Numbered from the stretch's first letter, positions 13,319 to 23,011 are shown. The stretch: 38,605 nucleotides of DNA from Oscillospiraceae bacterium (GCA_021203065.1 JAJQBX010000026.1:1-38605); one strand, 5' to 3'. The notes: generated by a model from the sequence alone, not told the origin. Translations and numbers: made by a program.

Positions 13319-13458
13319 TTGTGGGAATACAAGTTTTTAATTGTAGGGGCGGATATCATCCGCCCGAAAATCTGCGAATTCCCAAAAAGACGGGCGGATA
13401 ATATCCGCCCCTACATAGTCGACCAATTTCTAATTACGAATTAAGAATTACGCATTTT
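13311..13458. repeat. Family C repeat arms enclosing a family B element
   Basis: A left unit ATTCGTAATTG (13311-13321) overlaps the pfkB stop. The right arm (13430-13458) contains TAATTACGAATTAAGAATTACG. Between them sits a complete family B element, so the arrangement looks like one repeat inserted into another. Confidence 0.65.
13342..13415. repeat. Family B inverted-repeat element, copy 2
   Basis: It is a 74-base element with 15-base perfect terminal inverted repeats, TGTAGGGGCGGATAT and ATATCCGCCCCTACA. Pairing extends to 24 of 25 positions per arm through ATCCGCCCG/CGGGCGGAT, around a 24-base centre. It is non-coding and MITE-like. Confidence 0.85.
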
Positions 13459-13471
13459 TTTCATTTTCCTC

Positions 13472-13499
13472 TTGCTTTTTTGAAAATCTGTGGTATACT
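13472..13499 (+). promoter_or_regulatory. Promoter of the rimP-nusA-infB operon
   Basis: TTGCTT (13472-13477), a 16-nt spacer and TATACT (13494-13499). The -10 is good and the -35 weak. It lies just past the repeat arm and 77 bases before rimP. Confidence 0.65.
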
Positions 13500-13518
13500 A
13501 TATTTAATAACTCTTATG

Positions 13519-13551
13519 AAAGGCTGGAATGTGGTTCCGGTCTTTTGTTTT
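13519..13551 (+). promoter_or_regulatory. Possible attenuator in the rimP leader
   Basis: AAAGGCTGGAA pairs with TTCCGGTCTTT around TGTGG, and TTTTGTTTT follows, a terminator-like structure inside the leader. Downstream AGCCT (13556-13560) could instead pair with AGGCT in the 5' arm, an alternative fold. Feedback by NusA on this operon is a plausible use. Confidence 0.45.
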
Positions 13552-13575
13552 GAATAGCCTGAAAGGGGTGAAAGT

Positions 13576-14067
13576 ATGTCTGTAATCAAATCCGACAGCC
13601 CGACAGTCGCAAAAGTCCGGGAGATTGCTGAGCCGATGTGTGATGAGCTTGGGCTCTATCTCTGGGACGTCCGGTTTGAAAAGGAGGGTGCTTCGTGGTA
13701 CTTACGGATCATCATCGACAAGGATGGCGGGGTGGACATGAACGACTGCGAGGCGTTGCATAGACCGCTTAGCGACAAGCTTGACGAGGTTGACCCGATA
13801 AAGCAGTCCTACATCTTCGAGGTGTCAAGCCCGGGACTTGGAAGAGAGCTTCGGCGGCTTGATCACTTTGAGGTCTGTACGGGCGATCCGATAAAGATCC
13901 GCTTCATAAGACCCCGGGACGGGGAGAAAGAGATTCTCCGTGTTCTCACCGGCTACGATAAGGACGGCATCACCGTTATTGACGAAAACGAGCAGGAAGA
14001 ACGCATTAGCTTCGAGGAGTGTGCGAAGATTACGCTTCTCGATGACGATGATTTGGAATTAGATTGA
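13576..14067 (+). CDS. rimP: Ribosome maturation factor RimP
   Basis: The 163-residue protein is needed for 30S subunit maturation. It shows the RimP features in order: an N-terminal alpha/beta domain with GLYLWDVRFEKEG and LRIIIDKDGGVDMNDC, the conserved YIFEVSSPGLGREL motif near residue 80-94, and a C-terminal SH3-like domain (GDPIKIRF). The start follows GAAAGGGGTGA closely. It is the first gene of the operon, 31 bases ahead of nusA, the standard Firmicute order. Confidence 0.96.
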   Translation: MSVIKSDSPTVAKVREIAEPMCDELGLYLWDVRFEKEGASWYLRIIIDKDGGVDMNDCEALHRPLSDKLDEVDPIKQSYIFEVSSPGLGRELRRLDHFEVCTGDPIKIRFIRPRDGEKEILRVLTGYDKDGITVIDENEQEERISFEECAKITLLDDDDLELD

Positions 14068-14098
14068 TTATTACCAAGAAAGGACTGGTTAAAACAAT

Positions 14099-15253
14099 AT
14101 GAAAAGAAAGACTAAGGCGGCTCAGAGCCATGAGCTCAATCTGGATGAGCTGTTCGGTACTATCGACGGCTTGCAGGAGGAGAGCGGAATTCAGCTCGAC
14201 GAATTGCTTGAAAAGATAAAGCAGGGCATCCTCAAGGCGGTCAAAAGGGATTATCCCGGAAACGAGAACGTTCTTGTAGATCTCGACCCAAAGACGAAGA
14301 AGTTTGAGATTCACATCATGAAAACAGTTGTGGAGGGTGAGCCGGAGGACAAGGCTAACGAGATCACCCTTGAGCAGGCAAGAACCTACGACGCAAATGC
14401 GTTCGTTGGCGGAACTGTCGAGATTCCGATTTCGCCGTCGGCGTTCGGAAGAGTTGCGGCTTCTTCTGCAAAGCAGTCTATTCGCTCAGATTTAAAGCAG
14501 TTCGAGCGTGACAGACTCGTTTCGCAGTATAAGGACAAGGAGCACGAGATCGTCAGTGCAACTGTCCAGAAGGTTGAGCCGGCAACCGGCAACGCAATCC
14601 TCTCTATAGACAAGGACGAAATCTACTTCCCGAGAGGAGAGCAGATTCCCGGAGAGGAGCTCAAGCCCGGCGACATCATCAAGGTTTACGTCGTCGGAAT
14701 ACTTAATCCTGACAGAAAGCCGTCGGTCAAGGTCTCAAGAACTCACCGTGACTTTGTAAGAAGGCTGTTTGAGCTCGAAGTTCCTGAAATCTATGACGGA
14801 ATTGTCGAAATAAAGTCGATCGCCCGTGAACCGGGTTCGAGAAGCAAGATTGCAGTAGCTTCAAATGACGAGAACGTCGACGCCATCGGCGCATGCATCG
14901 GCAACCGCCGTTCAAGAATCGGCGCAATAGTCGGTGAACTCGGCGGAGAGAAGATAGACCTCATCAAGTATTCTGATGACGACGCAGAATTCATCAAGCA
15001 GGCACTTTCTCCTGCAGAGGTCTTAAGCGTCACCATCGAGAGCGACGAAATCAAGTCTGCACAGGTTGTAGTTCCCGAGTCTCAGCTCTCGCTTGCCATA
15101 GGCAACCGTGGTCAGAACGCCAAGCTTGCCGCACGCCTCACCGGCTACAAGATCGACATCCTGTCGCCTAGTGCGCTCGCTGAAAAGGAAGCTGCGGCTG
15201 AAGAGACTCACGAGGATGAGCCCGTTGTGGAGACTTCCTCCGAAGAGGAATAA
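14099..15253 (+). CDS. nusA: Transcription termination/antitermination factor NusA
   Basis: This 384-residue protein binds RNA polymerase and nascent RNA to control pausing, termination and antitermination. Visible parts are the N-terminal polymerase-binding domain (LDELLEKIKQGILKAVKR), an S1 domain (EIVSATVQKVEPATGNAIL to about residue 195), and two KH domains with VASNDENVDAIGACIGNRR and LSLAIGNRGQNAKLAARL. It lacks the C-terminal repeats of E. coli NusA, as usual in Firmicutes, and ends in an acidic tail. AAAGGA lies about 14 bases before ATG, a long spacing. The ylxR gene starts one base after its stop. Confidence 0.96.
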   Translation: MKRKTKAAQSHELNLDELFGTIDGLQEESGIQLDELLEKIKQGILKAVKRDYPGNENVLVDLDPKTKKFEIHIMKTVVEGEPEDKANEITLEQARTYDANAFVGGTVEIPISPSAFGRVAASSAKQSIRSDLKQFERDRLVSQYKDKEHEIVSATVQKVEPATGNAILSIDKDEIYFPRGEQIPGEELKPGDIIKVYVVGILNPDRKPSVKVSRTHRDFVRRLFELEVPEIYDGIVEIKSIAREPGSRSKIAVASNDENVDAIGACIGNRRSRIGAIVGELGGEKIDLIKYSDDDAEFIKQALSPAEVLSVTIESDEIKSAQVVVPESQLSLAIGNRGQNAKLAARLTGYKIDILSPSALAEKEAAAEETHEDEPVVETSSEEE

Positions 15254-15254
15254 T

Positions 15255-15557
15255 ATGCAGAAAGTAAAGAAAAAGCCGATAAGAACCTGCCTTGGCTGCG
15301 GTGAGCCAAGGGAAAAGAAGTCGCTTGTGAGAATTGTGAGAACCCCAGAGGGCGAGATACTCGTCGATCCGACAGGCAAAAAGTCGGGAAGAGGCGCATA
15401 TATCTGCCCGAAGCGTGAATGTCTTGAAAAGGCGAAGAAAGCAAAACGCCTTGAAAGAAGCCTTGAATGCGAAATCCCTCCGGAGATTTACGAAAGGCTT
15501 TCAAAAGACATTTCGGAGGTTGAAGCAAAAGCTTTGGAAGGCGGCGAAAATGGCTGA
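15255..15557 (+). CDS. ylxR: YlxR/RnpM RNA-binding protein (DUF448)
   Basis: The 100-residue protein has the DUF448 signature: RTCLGCGEPREKKSLVRIVR near the N-terminus and GRGAYICPKRECLEKA in the middle. The family binds RNA and has been described as a modulator of RNase P (RnpM). The ATG lies one base after the nusA stop; an open frame continues upstream inside nusA but has no support as a start. The gene overlaps the next one by eight bases. Confidence 0.93.
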   Translation: MQKVKKKPIRTCLGCGEPREKKSLVRIVRTPEGEILVDPTGKKSGRGAYICPKRECLEKAKKAKRLERSLECEIPPEIYERLSKDISEVEAKALEGGENG

Positions 15558-15858
15558 TATAATGAATTTAATGAGCATATGCCGCAGAGCCGGCAAGCTC
15601 ACCCTCGGAATGGACGAAGTGAAAGGCTCAGTTCGCTCCGGGAAAGCATATATCGTTCTTGTCACCAAGGACTTGGCGGAAAGATCACTTGGAGAAATCA
15701 CCCGTGTCTGCGAGGAGTACGAAACGCCCCTCTATCAGATACCAGAGAGCATGTACGACGTAGGGTCGGCTCTTGGAAAGGTCTACGGAATCATGTCCGT
15801 AACTGATGCGGGATTTGCCAAGGCAGCCGTCAAGAGACTGACAAGCCAAAAACCATAA
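15550..15858 (+). CDS. L7Ae-family ribosomal-type protein YlxQ
   Basis: The 102-residue protein resembles the L7Ae/L30e/S12e/Gadd45 family: MNLMSICRRAGKLTLGMDEVKGSVRSG, then VLVTKDLAERSLGEI. Such proteins bind kink-turn RNAs; this operon-encoded one (YlxQ) has no firmly established role. The start ATG lies inside the last codons of ylxR, an eight-base overlap that implies translational coupling. Confidence 0.9.
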   Translation: MADIMNLMSICRRAGKLTLGMDEVKGSVRSGKAYIVLVTKDLAERSLGEITRVCEEYETPLYQIPESMYDVGSALGKVYGIMSVTDAGFAKAAVKRLTSQKP

Positions 15859-15870
15859 GGAGATTTGCCT

Positions 15871-18351
15871 ATGATTACGAAATACAAATTATCTAACCTT
15901 GCAAAGGATCTGAATATTCCGGTGAACGACGTTATCGAATGCCTTGCCCCCGTTTACGGCGTCAAAAAGGGCTCGACAATTCTCGTTCCGGAGGAGATCA
16001 ATCATGTCTTCGAGGTCTTCACCCACAAAAATCAGGTGGAGAACTTCGACGGCTACTTCTCCTATAAGCCGGTAAGAAAGCCTAAGCCTCCGAAGCAGGA
16101 AGCTCCCAAGGCGGAAGCACCCGTAAAGAAAGAAGAGCCTAAAGCTCCCGAAGCTCCGAAGCCGGCTGAAAAGGTTGAAGAGCCTGCCAAGGAAGCTCCG
16201 AAAACTGAGGCTAAGCCCGAGCCTGCACCCGCAGTGGAGGAGAAAAAGCCTGCGCCTGTTGAGGAGAAAAAAGACAAGCGCAAAGACGACAAAAAGCCCG
16301 CCAAGAAGAAAGAGCGTGGCGAGAGAATCCAGCTTGTAACCGGAAAGTCGGAGAGCACTACCTATGCCCAGCGTGAGAAAACCCACGTTGTAGACACAAG
16401 GGGAAGCTATGTCAATATCGACAAGTATAACGAGCACTATGACAACTTGGCTGACTCCAAGAACCGTGGCGGCGACAACTATCAGAAGAAGCAGAAGCTT
16501 ACCCAGAAGTCCCGTCAGCAGAAGAAGGAGAAGCTTTCAACAAAGCGTGAAAGCGAAGCCGAGAGAATGAAGCGGATGGAGCTTGAGCGTGCAAGAAAGC
16601 TCAAAGTCAGGGTTCAGATCCCGGATGAGATAACCGTTTCAGAGCTCGCAACCCGCCTTAAAGCTACCGTTTCCGATGTTATAAAGAAGCTCATCGGCTT
16701 GGGAGTCATGGCGTCCCAGAACGAAGTAATCGACTTTGACACTGCGGCACTCGTTGCCGAAGAGATGGGAGCTAAGGTAGAAAAAGAGGTAGTCGTCACA
16801 ATTGAAGAGCGGCTCATCGTCGACGAGGAGGACACCGCAGAGAATCTTCTGCCCCGTGATCCTGTAGTCGTCGTCATGGGTCACGTTGACCACGGAAAGA
16901 CCTCACTTCTTGACAAGATCCGTCACGCAAACGTAACCGCCACCGAGGCAGGAGGAATCACCCAGCACATCGGTGCTTACAGGGTTTCTATCAGTGGACG
17001 TGACATTACATTCCTTGACACCCCCGGTCACGAAGCGTTCACCGCTATGAGACTCAGAGGCGCAATGGTAACCGACATCGCAATCTTGGTTGTAGCCGCC
17101 GATGACGGAATCATGCCGCAGACGGTTGAGGCAATCAATCATGCCAAGGCGGCAGGAGTTTCGATAATTGTCGCTATAAACAAGATGGATAAAGAGGGCG
17201 CAAACCCGGACAGAATCATGCAGCAGCTGACCGAGCACAACTTGGTTGTTGAAGCTTGGGGTGGCGACGTCATGTGCGTTCCCGTTTCTGCAAAGACCGG
17301 AGCTGGTATAGATGAGCTCCTTGAGGACATAATTCTTGTAGCGGACGTTTTAGAGCTCAAGGCTAACCCGAACAGAGCCGCAAAGGGCTCAGTCATCGAA
17401 GCAAGGCTTGACAAGGGCAGGGGACCTGTTGCGACAGTACTCGTCCAGAACGGAACTCTTCATTCGGGCGACGTTATCATTGCCGGAACTGCCGTGGGCA
17501 GAGTCAGAACGATGACCGACGACAAGGGAAGAACGGTTGAGACTGCAGGACCGTCAGTTCCTGTTGAGATTACCGGTCTTGCGGAGGTTCCCGCTGCCGG
17601 TGACATCTTCAACGCAGTTGCCGACGAAAAGCTCGCAAGGGAATTAGTCGAGAAGAGAAAGCAGGAAGCAAAGGAAGAGGTCTTCAAGCAGAACCAGAAG
17701 GTGACTCTCGACAACCTCTTCAGCCAGATTAACGAGGGCGAGATAAAGGAGCTTCCCATCATCGTCAAGGCGGACGTTCAAGGCTCAGTAGAAGCCGTAA
17801 AGCAGTCGCTTGAAAAGATTTCGAACGACGAGGTGAAGGTCAAGGTAATCCACGGCGGCGTTGGAGCGATTTCCGAATCGGATGTAATGCTTGCAGGCGC
17901 ATCGGGCGCAATTATCGTCGGCTTCAATGTCCGACCTGACCCGGTTGCAAAAGAGAACGCCGAGCGTGACGGAGTTGAAATAAAGACCTACAGAGTCATC
18001 TATGAGGCTATTGAGGAGATTGAAGCCGCCATGAAGGGCATGCTCGCTCCGAAGTATGTCGAGGTCGACACCGCACGTGTCGAGGTAAGACAGGTCTACA
18101 AGATCACCGGCGTCGGTCAGGTTGCAGGCTGCTATGTCCAGTCAGGAAAGATTTCAAGAAACGACCTCGTAAGAGTTGTCCGTGACGGAATAGTCATTTC
18201 AGAAGACAAGATGTCGAGCCTGAAACGCTTCAAGGACAATGTCCGTGAAGTAGCCCAAGGCTACGAATGCGGCATCACTCTCGAGAAGTTCACCGACTTC
18301 AAGGAGGGAGACGTGTTCGAGGCATATCAGCTTAACGAAACCGAAGTGTGA
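15871..18351 (+). CDS. infB: Translation initiation factor IF-2
   Basis: This 826-residue GTPase brings initiator tRNA to the 30S subunit and promotes subunit joining. It begins with an IF2_N module ([20 protein letters not shown]), then a Lys/Pro/Glu/Ala-rich linker (about 70-150) and a second IF2_N module ([21 protein letters not shown]). The GTPase motifs are GHVDHGKT (337-344), DTPGHEAF (383-390) and NKMD (437-440), followed by the C-terminal beta-barrel and initiator-tRNA domains. AAGGAG at 15857-15862 selects the ATG at 15871 over the TTG two codons upstream. Confidence 0.97.
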   Translation: MITKYKLSNLAKDLNIPVNDVIECLAPVYGVKKGSTILVPEEINHVFEVFTHKNQVENFDGYFSYKPVRKPKPPKQEAPKAEAPVKKEEPKAPEAPKPAEKVEEPAKEAPKTEAKPEPAPAVEEKKPAPVEEKKDKRKDDKKPAKKKERGERIQLVTGKSESTTYAQREKTHVVDTRGSYVNIDKYNEHYDNLADSKNRGGDNYQKKQKLTQKSRQQKKEKLSTKRESEAERMKRMELERARKLKVRVQIPDEITVSELATRLKATVSDVIKKLIGLGVMASQNEVIDFDTAALVAEEMGAKVEKEVVVTIEERLIVDEEDTAENLLPRDPVVVVMGHVDHGKTSLLDKIRHANVTATEAGGITQHIGAYRVSISGRDITFLDTPGHEAFTAMRLRGAMVTDIAILVVAADDGIMPQTVEAINHAKAAGVSIIVAINKMDKEGANPDRIMQQLTEHNLVVEAWGGDVMCVPVSAKTGAGIDELLEDIILVADVLELKANPNRAAKGSVIEARLDKGRGPVATVLVQNGTLHSGDVIIAGTAVGRVRTMTDDKGRTVETAGPSVPVEITGLAEVPAAGDIFNAVADEKLARELVEKRKQEAKEEVFKQNQKVTLDNLFSQINEGEIKELPIIVKADVQGSVEAVKQSLEKISNDEVKVKVIHGGVGAISESDVMLAGASGAIIVGFNVRPDPVAKENAERDGVEIKTYRVIYEAIEEIEAAMKGMLAPKYVEVDTARVEVRQVYKITGVGQVAGCYVQSGKISRNDLVRVVRDGIVISEDKMSSLKRFKDNVREVAQGYECGITLEKFTDFKEGDVFEAYQLNETEV

Positions 18352-18362
18352 GGAGATATTTA

Positions 18363-18722
18363 ATGGCTGATCACAAATCAGAACGCTTCTCTTCCGACCT
18401 GCAGAGAATTGTGAGCACCATGCTCGGGGAGCTGAGTGATCCGAGGATAAAGGATCGCATGCTCACCGTGGTGCGGTGCGAGGTCACAAGAGATCGCTCA
18501 AGTGCAAGAGTTTACGTTTCAAGTATCAATGGTATAGAAGAGGCAAAGGAAGCTGTAAAGGGTCTTGAGAGTGCTTCGGGGATGATAAAGCGCAGAATCT
18601 CCGACAGCCTCCATGTGAGAAAAGCTCCCGAGCTCAAGTTTATTGCGGACGATTCGAGCGAATATTCCGCACACATTTCCAAGCTGCTAAGGGAAATGGA
18701 CATTAAGGAGGAAGACGATTAA
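18363..18722 (+). CDS. rbfA: Ribosome-binding factor A
   Basis: The 119-residue KH-fold protein assists late 30S maturation. It shows the RbfA pattern: RFSSDLQRIVSTMLGELSDPRIKDRMLTV at the start, then ARVYVSSING and RRISDSLHVRKAPELKFIADDS. GAGGAG at 18350-18355, overlapping the infB stop, gives seven bases of spacing to the ATG. The stop abuts the nrnA start directly. Confidence 0.95.
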   Translation: MADHKSERFSSDLQRIVSTMLGELSDPRIKDRMLTVVRCEVTRDRSSARVYVSSINGIEEAKEAVKGLESASGMIKRRISDSLHVRKAPELKFIADDSSEYSAHISKLLREMDIKEEDD

Positions 18723-19682
18723 ATGGAAAATATGAGACTGGAAAGCTACGACGAGGTGGCTGAAATACTGCGTAACTGCGACAACGTCACAATTCTGACT
18801 CACAAGAGCCCCGACGGCGACTGCATCGGTGCGGGAATGGGTCTTTGCCTCTACTTAAGATCGGTTGGAAAGCATGCAAACGTTGTCAATTCTGACGGAT
18901 TCCCGGATAGATACGACTTCCTTATAGGAGACTACCAGCCGGAGGAGTTTAAGGAGCAGTTCGTCATCTCGGTTGACATCTCCGACACAACGCTTCTTGG
19001 CGACGAGTTAGAGTGCTACAAGGATAAGATTGATCTTTGCATCGACCACCACGGCTCAAACAGGTTCTTTGCTAGAAAGACCTATGTCGATCCGAGTGCG
19101 TCTGCCGCATGCCTTATAATCTTTGAGCTCCTCGAGCATATGGGAGCGGAGATAACTCTCCCGATGGCGACAAACCTCTACACCGGTCTTGCAACCGACA
19201 CCGGCTGCTTCAAGTTCCAGAACACCACTCCCGAGGCGCACATTGCGGCGGCAAAGATGTTTGAGATGGGCGTCGATTTCGAGCATATCAACAGACGGAT
19301 GTTCGACATCAAGTCAAGAAGCAGAATCCTTGCTGAGCAGAGGCTTATAGGCGACATGCGCTATTTCGAGGACGGGCAGATAGGATTCCTGACGGTCACC
19401 AACCAGAACATAGCTGATTTCCAGATTGACAGAAGTGAGCTTGACGCATTCGCTCAGATTCCTCTTACGGTTGAGGGAGTAAGATTCGGCTACACCCTCA
19501 AGCAGCAGGAGGACAAGCCGCAGCTCTTCAAGGTTTCTTTAAGAACCACCGATGCTGATGCAGCTGCTATCTGCGGAGAGTTCGGCGGTGGCGGACACCT
19601 AAGAGCCGCAGGCTGCACCATCGAGGGCAAGCCAAGGGAAGTCATGGCGAAGCTCCTCGAAACAACAAGGAAGTATCTGTGA
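18723..19682 (+). CDS. nrnA: DHH-family nanoRNase/pAp phosphatase NrnA
   Basis: The 319-residue protein degrades 2-5 nt RNAs and dephosphorylates 3'-phosphoadenosine 5'-phosphate. DHH-family metal motifs are THKSPDGDCIGAG (Asp31, Asp33), SVDISD, CIDHHGS (Asp108-His109-His110) and TDTGCF. The C-terminal DHHA1 domain carries the substrate loop GEFGGGGHLRAAG. ATG follows the rbfA stop with no gap, and GGAGGAAG lies 7-8 bases upstream. Its stop overlaps the truB GTG start by four bases. Confidence 0.94.
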   Translation: MENMRLESYDEVAEILRNCDNVTILTHKSPDGDCIGAGMGLCLYLRSVGKHANVVNSDGFPDRYDFLIGDYQPEEFKEQFVISVDISDTTLLGDELECYKDKIDLCIDHHGSNRFFARKTYVDPSASAACLIIFELLEHMGAEITLPMATNLYTGLATDTGCFKFQNTTPEAHIAAAKMFEMGVDFEHINRRMFDIKSRSRILAEQRLIGDMRYFEDGQIGFLTVTNQNIADFQIDRSELDAFAQIPLTVEGVRFGYTLKQQEDKPQLFKVSLRTTDADAAAICGEFGGGGHLRAAGCTIEGKPREVMAKLLETTRKYL

Positions 19683-20569
19683 GTATACCAAGCGGAGTTT
19701 TACTTATCGATAAGCCGAGAGGGTACACCTCCTTTGATGTAATCGCAGTTCTCCGGGGGCTCTTGCACGAGAAGAGACTCGGGCACACCGGGACTTTGGA
19801 CCCGATGGCAACCGGAGTTCTCCCTGTCTTGGTCGGAAAAGCAACCGGGGCATGCGATATTCTGCCGGTTGACGAAAAATCATATCGTGCGGAGTTCGCC
19901 TTGGGAAAGACTACCGACACTCAGGATATTACCGGGACGGTGCTTTCTGAAAGCGACAAACCTGTTTCAGAGGCTGAGATTCTTGGTAAGCTACCCGATT
20001 TTCGGGGCACTATCTCCCAGCTTCCGCCGATGTATTCGGCAGTTTCGGTTGGCGGCAAACGCCTTTATGAGCTTGCAAGGCAGGGCGTCAGCGTCGAAAG
20101 AAAGCCCCGTGAAATCACGGTTTATGATCTTACGCTTGAAGCCTATGACGAAAAGACCAGAGCGGGAACGCTTCTTGTCTCCTGCTCAAAGGGGACATAT
20201 ATCCGCACTCTCATAAACGACTTGGGAGATGCCATAGGCGTCGGAGGATGCATGACCGCACTTCGCCGCATTTCAGCGCATGGGCTCAAGATCAGTGACT
20301 GCATCCCTCTTGAGGAGCTAAGGGCAAGCGAAAATGCTCTCGAATTAGCTTCTGAAAGAATTATCCCCACCGATAAGCTCTTTGAGTTCTACCCGAGACT
20401 GAACCTGTCGGAAGCGCAGACACGTATGTACAAAAACGGCGTCAGGCTTGACCCGGAGCGTGTCCGGGGAGCGAAAGAGGGCGAGACCTACAGAGTTTAC
20501 GGAAGCGAATTCTTGGGGCTCTGCAGGGTTCTGGACGGCGAAATAAGAATAGTCAGGAATTTCTGGTGA
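19679..20569 (+). CDS. truB: tRNA pseudouridine(55) synthase TruB
   Basis: The 296-residue enzyme makes pseudouridine 55 in the T-loop of tRNAs. Motif GHTGTLDPMATGVLPV carries the catalytic Asp41; further family motifs are GVLLIDKPRGYTSFD, LPPMYSAVSVGGKRLYELAR and SKGTYIRTLINDLG. It starts with GTG in a GTGA overlap with the nrnA stop, so expression depends on translational coupling. A C-terminal PUA-like segment follows position 240. The same kind of GTGA overlap joins it to ribF. Confidence 0.95.
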   Translation: MSIPSGVLLIDKPRGYTSFDVIAVLRGLLHEKRLGHTGTLDPMATGVLPVLVGKATGACDILPVDEKSYRAEFALGKTTDTQDITGTVLSESDKPVSEAEILGKLPDFRGTISQLPPMYSAVSVGGKRLYELARQGVSVERKPREITVYDLTLEAYDEKTRAGTLLVSCSKGTYIRTLINDLGDAIGVGGCMTALRRISAHGLKISDCIPLEELRASENALELASERIIPTDKLFEFYPRLNLSEAQTRMYKNGVRLDPERVRGAKEGETYRVYGSEFLGLCRVLDGEIRIVRNFW

Positions 20570-21453
20570 TTATTATAGACAGCATAGTTAAACGTGCGGT
20601 GCTCCTTGGGCTCTTCGACGGGGTTCATATCGGGCATCAGGCGGCTCTGAAAGCCTTGTGCGACTCCGGGGCAGAAGAAAAGATTGTGTATACTTTCCGT
20701 TCTTCCGAGGTTGACACCAAAGGGCACAGAAGCTTTGTTCTTACGGACAAGGAAAAAGAGCGAAAGCTTATTGAATACGGCGCAGATAAGGTCTATTTTG
20801 CCGACTTTGCGAGAGTCCGTGACACAAGCCCGGAGGATTTCGTAAGAAATACCCTTAAAGGCGAATTCAAAGCAGATATAGTTCTTTGCGGAGAGAATTT
20901 CCGGTTCGGAAAAGAAGCTTCGGGGGACGCAAGGCTACTTGAATCGCTCTGCGAAAGTTTCAGCATAAGGTCGGAAATAGTCGGACTTTTAAGCCATGGC
21001 GGCGAAACTGTCTCGACGACGAGGATAAGAAGCCTTATCGAACAGGGGAAAATGGCTGAAGCGGACGAGCTACTTGGCTATAAATACTTCTTCGAGGGAA
21101 AGGTCACCCACGGAATGAGCATGGGGCGTGAAATGGGAATAAGAACTGTCAATATCCCGCTTACGCCGAAGAAAGTAGTCCCCCGTTTCGGGGTCTATTC
21201 GAGCGACGTTACTGTGATTTCCTCAGGCGAAAAGCTAAAGGGCATTTCAAACGTCGGAGTAAAGCCTACTGTGAGCGATTCGGGAGAAATTGGGCTCGAG
21301 ACGCACATTTTAGGCGACATCGGCGATTTATACGGAATGGATATAAAAGTGGAGCTTAAGAGCTTCTACCGGGACGAAAAGAGATTTTCCGGGGTAGAAG
21401 AGCTGACAGCTACTATAAATAAAGACATAGACAAAAGAAGGGAGGAAGACTGA
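20566..21453 (+). CDS. ribF: Bifunctional riboflavin kinase/FAD synthetase RibF
   Basis: The 295-residue enzyme converts riboflavin to FMN and FMN to FAD. The N-terminal nucleotidyltransferase domain has GLFDGVHIGHQ (15-25) and the ENFRFGKEASGD and STTRIRSLIEQG segments. The C-terminal kinase domain has GREMGIRTVNIPL, YSSDV and SNVGVKPTV. The start is GTG, overlapping the truB stop as GTGA. Its stop codon lies inside the small hairpin that precedes gltX. Confidence 0.94.
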   Translation: MIIIDSIVKRAVLLGLFDGVHIGHQAALKALCDSGAEEKIVYTFRSSEVDTKGHRSFVLTDKEKERKLIEYGADKVYFADFARVRDTSPEDFVRNTLKGEFKADIVLCGENFRFGKEASGDARLLESLCESFSIRSEIVGLLSHGGETVSTTRIRSLIEQGKMAEADELLGYKYFFEGKVTHGMSMGREMGIRTVNIPLTPKKVVPRFGVYSSDVTVISSGEKLKGISNVGVKPTVSDSGEIGLETHILGDIGDLYGMDIKVELKSFYRDEKRFSGVEELTATINKDIDKRREED

Positions 21454-21463
21454 TTATTCAGTC
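21441..21463 (+). promoter_or_regulatory. Hairpin between SD and start codon of gltX
   Basis: GGAGGA (21441-21446) is the only Shine-Dalgarno-like site before gltX but lies 25 bases from its ATG at 21472. Between them GACTGA (21448-21453) and TCAGTC (21458-21463) form a perfect hairpin with a TTAT loop. Folding removes 16 bases and leaves a spacing of 9, a normal value. The ribF stop codon is within the stem. Confidence 0.5.
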
Positions 21464-21471
21464 GACCTGTA

Positions 21472-22935
21472 ATGAGTGAAGTAAGAACGAGGTTTGCACC
21501 ATCACCAACAGGCTATATGCACATAGGTAATCTTCGTACGGCACTTTATACCTACATCATAGCCAAGAAGTATGGAGGAAAGTTTATACTCCGTATCGAG
21601 GACACCGATCAGGAGAGATATGTCGAGGGCGCAGTTGACACAATATACCGCACTCTCAGGGCAGTGGGCTTGAACTGGGACGAGGGTCCCGACGTCGGCG
21701 GAGACTATGGACCTTATGTGCAGTCGGAAAGAATGGGCATTTTCAAGAAATATGCAATTGAGCTTGTTGAAAAGGGCGGAGCTTACTACTGCTTCTGCGA
21801 CAAGGACAGACTGACAGAGCTTAAAGCCGTTCAAGAAGCCGCAGGAATAAGCCCGATGTATGACCGGCACTGCAGAAATCTTTCCAAAGAAGAGATTCAG
21901 GCGAAGCTTGACGCGGGAACACCCTATGTCATCCGCCAGAAGATCCCTCTTGAGGGGACTACGACATTCCACGACGAGCTCTTCGGCGACATAACCGTTG
22001 AGAATTCGACCCTTGACGACCAGATTCTTCTCAAGGCTGACGGGATGCCGACATATAACTTTGCAAACGTCGTCGACGACCACCTGATGGGGATCACCCA
22101 CGTCGTGAGAGGCAACGAGTATCTCGCCTCCGCTCCGAAGTATAACCTCCTCTATGAGGCTTTCGGATGGGAAGTTCCGAAGTATATCCACGTCGCACCC
22201 ATCATGAAGGACAAGCACAATAAGCTTTCGAAGAGAAACGGCGACGCATCGTTTGAGGACTTGGTGGCAAAGGGATACTTAAGCGAAGCCATTATAAACT
22301 ATATCGCACTCCTTGGCTGGGCTCCCAAGGGCGAAAGGGAGATATTCTCGCTTCCTGAGCTCATTGAGGAGTTCGAGATTGACGGGCTTTCAAAGTCGCC
22401 TGCCATCTTTGACCCGCTTAAACTGAGAGCCATAAACGGCGAATATATCCGTGCACTCAGCCCTGAGAAGTTCGCAGAGTATGCAGAGCCCTATATCAGG
22501 CAGGTTGTCAGGAGCGATGTTGACACTGCTAAGATTGCGGCACTGCTGCAGAACCGCACCGAGGTCTTCTCCGAAATCCCCGAGCAGGTCGACTTCATCG
22601 ACGAGATGCCCGACTACGACCTCAGTCTCTATGAAAACAAGAAGATGAAGACCAATCGTGAGACCGCTGTCGATGCGCTTACACGTGCTCTTCCCGTCTT
22701 GGAGGCTATTTCTGAGAGCGAATGGAACTTCCAAGTCTTGCACGACAGGCTTTTCGAGCTGATTGCGGAGATGGGAGTCAAGAACGGATATGTCTTATGG
22801 TCACTTCGTGTAGCCATCAGCGGCAAGCAGTTCACACCCGGCGGAGCTTTTGAGATTGCTGAGATTATCGGGCGTGACGAGACGTTGAAGAGAATTCACA
22901 GGTCTTTAGAGATGTTAGCAGTTTCAATAGCTTAA
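21472..22935 (+). CDS. gltX: Glutamate--tRNA ligase
   Basis: This 487-residue class I synthetase charges tRNA(Glu). The HIGH motif appears as YMHIGN (15-20) within RFAPSPTG, and the KMSKS motif as NKLSKRNG near residue 250. Length is normal. Many Firmicutes lack glutaminyl-tRNA synthetase and use a non-discriminating GltX with GatCAB; the sequence alone does not settle this. It follows ribF by 18 bases and may be the last gene of the operon; no promoter was found in between. Confidence 0.96.
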   Translation: MSEVRTRFAPSPTGYMHIGNLRTALYTYIIAKKYGGKFILRIEDTDQERYVEGAVDTIYRTLRAVGLNWDEGPDVGGDYGPYVQSERMGIFKKYAIELVEKGGAYYCFCDKDRLTELKAVQEAAGISPMYDRHCRNLSKEEIQAKLDAGTPYVIRQKIPLEGTTTFHDELFGDITVENSTLDDQILLKADGMPTYNFANVVDDHLMGITHVVRGNEYLASAPKYNLLYEAFGWEVPKYIHVAPIMKDKHNKLSKRNGDASFEDLVAKGYLSEAIINYIALLGWAPKGEREIFSLPELIEEFEIDGLSKSPAIFDPLKLRAINGEYIRALSPEKFAEYAEPYIRQVVRSDVDTAKIAALLQNRTEVFSEIPEQVDFIDEMPDYDLSLYENKKMKTNRETAVDALTRALPVLEAISESEWNFQVLHDRLFELIAEMGVKNGYVLWSLRVAISGKQFTPGGAFEIAEIIGRDETLKRIHRSLEMLAVSIA

Positions 22936-23011
22936 CACGAGGAGTACACAAATTAGGTGTATACTGTGTGAAGTAAAATTCGGAATTCTTACGGAAAGGA
23001 CGTAAAACCCG

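Noticed and set aside
21502-22218. Minus-strand open frame of 238 codons inside gltX
   Set aside because: It lies opposite a conserved synthetase and is a codon-bias shadow.
22936-23011. Sigma-A promoter for the ABC cassette
   Set aside because: TATACT is present at 22960, but nothing like TTGACA lies 16-18 bases upstream.
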